Assembly: GCA_903820735.1 (NCBI GenBank) | Contig: CAIJIZ010000174.1 | Coordinates: 1 to 38,287 of the forward strand | Source of the DNA: an uncultured Pirellula sp. | GTDB lineage: Bacteria; Planctomycetota; Planctomycetia; Pirellulales; Pirellulaceae | DNA length: 38,287 nt | Direction: 5' to 3' | The notes under the pieces: model-generated | What the model was told of the DNA's origin: nothing | The model's database searches: none | Seen by the model: only the letters and a program-made list of their open reading frames with translations | Made by a program: the position numbers and the translations under genes | Shown: in pieces, positions 34,257 to 38,287 of the stretch | Position numbering within the stretch: the first letter of the stretch is position 1 | How the letters are laid out: every line of letters begins with the position of its first letter

Positions 34257-35179
34257 TTAACAAACTCGTGATCGGTCTAGGTGAAGTGCTCTGGGATGTT
34301 TACCCCGATGTCGCTTTGTTCGGTGGAGCACCCGCGAATTTTGCCCTCCACGCTTCTTACCTCGGTGCCCATGCTCACATCATTAGCGCCGTCGGCAAGG
34401 ACCCATTGGGAACACAAGCCCTCGAATGGCTTGTGTCAAAGAATCAACCCGCAAATCACATCTTCGTAGACCCAAAACACCCCACCGGGAATGTCCAAGT
34501 AACCTTGGATCGATCCGGAACTGCTTCCTATCACTTCGCTACCGATGTCGCTTGGGATTATCTAACTTTCCCCGACAAATCCTTCGACCTCGCGTCAAAG
34601 TCCGACGCGATCTGTTTTGGTACCCTTGCTCAGAGATCAAAGATCAGCGCACAATCCATTGCGAATCTTCTAGACTCCACCCCAAAACAGTGCTTACGCG
34701 TTTTCGACGTGAATCTACGCCAAGACTTCTATTCCGCCGAAGTCCTCAATGCCGGGTTACTACGCGCGAACGTCTTGAAACTCAACCGCGAAGAACTGCC
34801 AATCGTACTGCAATCGTTAAACATACCCCCCGAAGAATCCCCCTCAAACGACCTTCAAGATCAAGTCCAACTCCATCAAAGCAATTGCCAATCTCTAATC
34901 GATCGCTACAACCTCCATACCGTAGCACTTACACTCGGATCCGACGGCTCAATGATTTATCATGATGGCCGATGGGACGTGAAACCCGGATCACCCATCG
35001 ATGCCGCCGAAGTCATCGATACCGTCGGAGCGGGGGACTCATTTTCAGCCGCGCTGATCATGGGCCTACTCCACGGTGAAGACTTACCCAAAATCCATCA
35101 ACGCGCCGCACGAATCGCTGCTTACGTCTGCACTCAACGCGGCGCAGTACCACTTCCACCTGAGGATCTACTCAGATGA
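34253..35179 (+). CDS. PfkB-family carbohydrate kinase (fructokinase-like)
   Basis: A ribokinase-fold sugar kinase of 308 residues. Landmarks are LVIGLGEVLWDVYPDVALFGGAPANFALHASYLGAHAHIISAVGKDPLG (substrate site with the GG hinge), VFDVNLRQDFYS, LKLNREELPIV, and the anion-hole/catalytic motif DTVGAGDSFSAALIMG near the C-terminus, which holds the catalytic Asp. The GEVLWD start and the FGGAPANFA pattern are like bacterial fructokinases, but the substrate cannot be fixed. It overlaps the aminotransferase by 4 bases (ATGA) and mnmG by 4 bases, so the three are translationally coupled. Confidence 0.93.
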   Translation: MINKLVIGLGEVLWDVYPDVALFGGAPANFALHASYLGAHAHIISAVGKDPLGTQALEWLVSKNQPANHIFVDPKHPTGNVQVTLDRSGTASYHFATDVAWDYLTFPDKSFDLASKSDAICFGTLAQRSKISAQSIANLLDSTPKQCLRVFDVNLRQDFYSAEVLNAGLLRANVLKLNREELPIVLQSLNIPPEESPSNDLQDQVQLHQSNCQSLIDRYNLHTVALTLGSDGSMIYHDGRWDVKPGSPIDAAEVIDTVGAGDSFSAALIMGLLHGEDLPKIHQRAARIAAYVCTQRGAVPLPPEDLLR

Positions 35180-37023
35180 TTTCAAACACTTACTCGTATG
35201 ATGTTCTCGTCGTCGGAGCCGGACATGCCGGCACCGAAGCCGCTGCGGCTGCCGCACGCCTGGGCGCCAAAGTCGCCCTTCTTACCGGAAACCTCGACAC
35301 CGTCGGGCAAATGAGCTGCAACCCCGCGATCGGGGGAGTCGCCAAAGGCCAAATCGTTCGCGAAATCGATGCCTTAGGGGGCCTGATGGGACAAACCATC
35401 GACCGAACCGGTATCCAGTTCCGTCTGCTCAATAGCCGCAAAGGGGCGGCCATGCACTCCCCACGCGCTCAAGCAGACAAGAAAGCCTACCAATTCGACA
35501 TCAAACGCCAAATCGAAGAAAACCCCAACATCGACCTTCGACAAGAACTAGTCGAAGATCTCATCGTCGAGACGATCAACGGAAACTCACGCATCCAAGG
35601 TGTCCTCGTCCGGGGAAACGCCCGATACGAAGCACCAGCAGTCGTCTTGACCACCGGCACGTTTCTTCAAGCAATCATGCACACCGGAGAAGCCAAAACG
35701 GCAGGGGGGCGAGCAGGCGAAGGAACAACCTCAGGGATCTCCCAAGCCTTCGAACGACTCGGATTCCGAGTCGAACGCTTCAAAACCGGAACACCAGCTC
35801 GCATCAGTAGCCGTACCATCGACTACTCCAAAACCGAAATCCAACCCGGTGACTCCAACCCTCAACCCTTCTCCTTCCTAACCGACTCCCTCCCCGAACC
35901 GCAACTCCCCTGCTGGATCACCTACACGAACGAACAAGTCCACCAACTCATTCGCTCGAACCTTCACCGCGCTCCGATGTACACCGGACAAATCCAATCC
36001 TCAGGACCTCGATACTGCCCGTCGATCGAAGACAAAGTCGTTCGCTTCGCCGATAAAGATAGACACCAGCTGTTCCTCGAACCCGAAGGTAGACACACTC
36101 AAGAAATCTACGTCAACGGAATATCCACCTCCCTGCCTCGCGATGTCCAAGATCAAATGTTTCGCCTTATCCCAGGCTTGGAAAACGCTCGAATCATGCG
36201 GTATGGTTACGCCGTGGAATACGATTTCTGCCCCCCAGATCAACTCACTCCTTGGCTTGAAACCAAACAAATCGCCGGTCTGTATTTTGCCGGACAACTC
36301 AACGGCACCACTGGGTACGAAGAAGCAGGAGCTCAAGGCTTGGTCGCAGGCGCCAACGCAGCACTGCGCCAAAAAGGAAAAACCGAATGGGTCCTCCAAC
36401 GCGACGATGCCTATATCGGTGTCCTCGTCGATGACCTTGTTACATGCGGCGTCGACGAACCCTACCGAATGTTCACCAGCCGCGCTGAATACCGAATGAT
36501 GCTGCGCCAAGACAACGCAGACCGCCGCCTGACCCCCATCGGCTATCAATTGGGATTGGTTGACCAAACACGATACGACCGATTCTGCGAAAAACTTGAA
36601 CGCATCGACCAAGCAAAACGTGCAGTAGCAAGCCTTCGTATCGGCGACGTCACCGGTGATAAATACCTCAAACGCAACGAGGTGACTTGGGAGTCCCTCC
36701 TCGAAATGTTCCCCGAATCTCTAGCCGCATTTCCAACCGAAATCGGTCTACAAGTCGAATACGATACGAAATACGCCGGGTACGTCGCTCGCCAGCACGT
36801 TCAAGTCGAACGGCAAATGAAAATGATGGACAAAAAAATTCCTCTAGACTTCGACTACACCACCATCATCAGCTTGCGCAACGAAGCGAAACAAAAATTC
36901 TCTCGCATCCGCCCACTAAACCTCGATCAAGCTTCGAGAATCTCAGGCATCACTCCCGCCGATATATCCCTTCTACTCGCCTATCTAGAAAACCCTAGCC
37001 TGCGTGCTCGAAGCACCCACTAA
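35176..37023 (+). CDS. mnmG: tRNA uridine-5-carboxymethylaminomethyl(34) synthesis enzyme MnmG
   Basis: MnmG (GidA) is an FAD-dependent protein that, with MnmE, modifies the wobble U34 of several tRNAs. The 615-residue protein is complete. Landmarks are the dinucleotide site VVGAGHAGTEAAAAAARLGAKVALLT, the MSCNPAIGGVAKGQIVREIDALGG signature (holding the conserved Cys), AGGRAGEGTTSGISQAFERLG, RYCPSIEDKVVRF, and GQLNGTTGYEEAGAQGLVAGANAA. The C-terminal domain ends with RISGITPADISLLLAYLE. The start ATG overlaps the kinase stop. mnmE is not in the window. Downstream lies a tandem repeat and then an oxidoreductase gene. Confidence 0.98.
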   Translation: MISNTYSYDVLVVGAGHAGTEAAAAAARLGAKVALLTGNLDTVGQMSCNPAIGGVAKGQIVREIDALGGLMGQTIDRTGIQFRLLNSRKGAAMHSPRAQADKKAYQFDIKRQIEENPNIDLRQELVEDLIVETINGNSRIQGVLVRGNARYEAPAVVLTTGTFLQAIMHTGEAKTAGGRAGEGTTSGISQAFERLGFRVERFKTGTPARISSRTIDYSKTEIQPGDSNPQPFSFLTDSLPEPQLPCWITYTNEQVHQLIRSNLHRAPMYTGQIQSSGPRYCPSIEDKVVRFADKDRHQLFLEPEGRHTQEIYVNGISTSLPRDVQDQMFRLIPGLENARIMRYGYAVEYDFCPPDQLTPWLETKQIAGLYFAGQLNGTTGYEEAGAQGLVAGANAALRQKGKTEWVLQRDDAYIGVLVDDLVTCGVDEPYRMFTSRAEYRMMLRQDNADRRLTPIGYQLGLVDQTRYDRFCEKLERIDQAKRAVASLRIGDVTGDKYLKRNEVTWESLLEMFPESLAAFPTEIGLQVEYDTKYAGYVARQHVQVERQMKMMDKKIPLDFDYTTIISLRNEAKQKFSRIRPLNLDQASRISGITPADISLLLAYLENPSLRARSTH

Positions 37024-37070
37024 CCTCGGCGGTGATCAACCACATCGATCTCCGCTCCAATAGCCCCCGC

Positions 37071-37145
37071 TCCAATACACCGTCCTCCAATACACCGTCC
37101 TCCAATACACCGTCCTCCAATACACCGTCCTCCAATACACCGTCC
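37071..37145. repeat. 15-bp tandem repeat, five perfect copies
   Basis: TCCAATACACCGTCC is repeated five times without a mismatch, preceded by a degenerate unit (TCCAATAGCCCCCGC, 37056-37070). It fills most of the gap between mnmG and the FAD oxidoreductase. On the minus strand it would read VLEDG repeats, but that ORF is an antisense artefact. Confidence 0.97.
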
Positions 37146-37189
37146 TGAAGTATCCGCGCAAGTCCAAACTCAGAGAGTATCCGAACGCG

Positions 37190-38287
37190 ATGAGTAATGC
37201 CGACTCGACACCGAATAACCTTTCCGCCGATGTCTTGATCGTCGGCGGCGGACTCGCCGGACTTACCGCCGCACGTACGTTGCATCGCGCCGGCCGATCG
37301 GTGTTGGTCCTCGAAGCCGATGAGGTTCCTGGAGGTAAACTGAAAACCGATCAACTCAACGGGTTTCTACTCGATCACGGCTTTCAAGTCTACTTGACGG
37401 GTTACGAAATCGCCGGCGAAGAACTCAAGGATGCAAAGCTCTCGTTGCGATCCTTCGACCCAGGAGCCAAGGTTCGCGTTGGCAATCAATGGTACTGCGT
37501 CCAAGATCCCCTGCGATTGGCTTTCAGCCGACGGTTGCAAGCTGCTTGGCAAACCCTCATCGCACCTATCGCGACATGGCAAGACCTCCTTACCCTTTGG
37601 ACATACCGTGAAAAGGTCTTAGCCACTCCCTTGCAAGAAATCTTCAAGCAGACTGGTGTCCCAACCATCGATCACCTCCGTTCTGTTGGTTTCTCAGAAC
37701 GCATCATCGAACGATTCTTTCGCCCATTTCTCGGTGGCATTTTCCTTGCAACATCCCTCGATATGGACTCAGCTCGAATGCAGTTCGTCTTCCGAGAGAT
37801 GTCGCGCGGATTCGCAGCCTTACCCGCAGACGGCATGGCTGCCATTCCAAAAGCACTCTGCGCTGACTTGCCCAAAAACACGATTCGTTGCAACGCGACC
37901 GTCTCCCAAATCAGCCGCGACGAAATTGTACTCTCGGACGGAACTCGCCTTCATGCAAAGCAAACGCTCATCGCCACCGAAATCGGCGCTGCAATGCGCC
38001 TGCTCGGTGAACGATGGCCTATCGAAAACATTCCATCAACTATTCAGACCTCTATTCAAACCTCTACTCAGACTTCGAAGTCAAAGAAGCCGACCGCGCA
38101 AGTACTACCCGAACAATCCACCCACTGCGTGTACTTTAGCCTAGATGCCACAACAGCCCCGACACGAACTCCTATCTTATTCCTCGATGGAAATCCACCC
38201 AGCCGGGATTGGTTCATCAATCACGTGGCTTTCCCAAGCCTGGTACAAAGTAGCTACGCACCGAAGGATAAGGTTCTCGCTAGCGTA
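37190..38287 (+). CDS. FAD-dependent amine oxidase/desaturase-like oxidoreductase (3' end outside the window)
   Basis: The ORF track omits this gene because it has no stop before the right edge. From ATG 37190 the frame stays open for 366 codons. The N-terminus reads LSADVLIVGGGLAGLTAARTLHRAGRSVLVLEADEVPGGKLKT, the Rossmann FAD site (GGGLAG) plus the glutamate that binds the ribose and the PGGK/R loop of phytoene-desaturase and protoporphyrinogen-oxidase relatives. Later segments (GFAALPADGMAAIPKAL and a TLIATEIGAAMRLL strand) fit the same superfamily. Near residue 285-296 there is an in-frame 12-bp repeat (IQTS-IQTS-TQTS) and then SKSKKPTAQ, a low-complexity insertion. The substrate is not known; it follows mnmG by 166 bases. 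Confidence 0.9.
   Translation, partial: MSNADSTPNNLSADVLIVGGGLAGLTAARTLHRAGRSVLVLEADEVPGGKLKTDQLNGFLLDHGFQVYLTGYEIAGEELKDAKLSLRSFDPGAKVRVGNQWYCVQDPLRLAFSRRLQAAWQTLIAPIATWQDLLTLWTYREKVLATPLQEIFKQTGVPTIDHLRSVGFSERIIERFFRPFLGGIFLATSLDMDSARMQFVFREMSRGFAALPADGMAAIPKALCADLPKNTIRCNATVSQISRDEIVLSDGTRLHAKQTLIATEIGAAMRLLGERWPIENIPSTIQTSIQTSTQTSKSKKPTAQVLPEQSTHCVYFSLDATTAPTRTPILFLDGNPPSRDWFINHVAFPSLVQSSYAPKDKVLASV
38042..38077. repeat. 12-bp tandem repeat, three copies, inside the FAD oxidoreductase gene
   Basis: ATTCAGACCTCT, ATTCAAACCTCT and ACTCAGACTTCG follow one another in frame and encode IQTS, IQTS and TQTS. The units differ by one to four bases, so this array is older than the perfect repeats elsewhere in the window. 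Confidence 0.85.

Noticed and set aside
37056-37145. CRISPR-like array
   Set aside because: Units are 15 bp and directly adjacent with no spacers; no cas genes are present.
36995-37354. Minus-strand ORF with VLEDG repeats
   Set aside because: The repeats are the antisense reading of the 15-bp tandem array, and the rest overlaps the FAD-oxidoreductase gene.

Overview
The window looks like chromosomal DNA of a planctomycete, most likely of the Pirellulaceae type. The markers are a DUF1559 protein with a pseudopilin N-terminus, a small transthyretin-like lipoprotein beside it, a DUF1080 secreted protein, a planctomycete-style ECF sigma factor, di-haem c-type cytochromes and long insertions in otherwise universal proteins. 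No transposase, integrase, CRISPR array, rRNA or credible tRNA was found. The genus is not determined.

Layout. 1-2310: on the minus strand, the first codons of a gene leaving the left edge, a PafA/Dop-family protein (Pup ligase family) with a membrane insertion, and a 98-residue protein ending in Ser-Gly-Glu. These lie directly downstream of clpX (2390-3676). 3677-5728: a small SHOCT-like membrane protein, a possible 57-residue ORF coupled to it, and a sigma-70 factor. 5997-7595 (plus): biotin synthase with a cysteine-rich tail, then a [2Fe-2S] ferredoxin. 7695-12345 (plus): a duplicated ABC-2 permease, a SelA-like protein lacking the PLP lysine, and altronate dehydratase. 12381-18590 (minus): an old-yellow-enzyme-type oxidoreductase, Lgt with a PDZ-like insertion, PanC, PurQ and a di-haem peroxidase. 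18787-22209 (minus): a COG4299/DUF5009 membrane protein, a small membrane protein, Ogt and a polytopic membrane protein. 22338-24877 (plus): a Fur-family regulator, the DUF1559 protein and the lipoprotein. 25071-30390 (minus): TrmH-type methyltransferase, SCO1, ABC-2 permease, ECF sigma, di-haem lipoprotein and DUF1080 protein. 30549-38287: hemB (plus), an esterase and a small membrane protein (minus), then a plus-strand run of class V aminotransferase, PfkB kinase, mnmG and an FAD oxidoreductase that is open at the right edge.

Main lead. The clpX / 98-aa / PafA-like block may be a minimal, divergent pupylation-like system. The ligase begins (from a TTG start) with the same spacing as PafA before its GxETEF motif, lacks the long Dop loop, and carries the family's HE-Y, GDS-M...GTTALVLD and LDW..K motifs. 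It also has about 110 extra residues with hydrophobic segments, and a Glu at the aligned position of the catalytic Asp. The upstream protein already ends in Glu, so it would need no deamidase. No proteasome subunit or Mpa/ARC gene is in view; the adjacent unfoldase is ClpX. The family assignment of the ligase is well supported; the tag function and the ClpX link are inference.

Second theme. Short, mostly perfect tandem duplications (12-21 bp units) occur at no fewer than seven places in 38 kb, in coding, leader and intergenic DNA.
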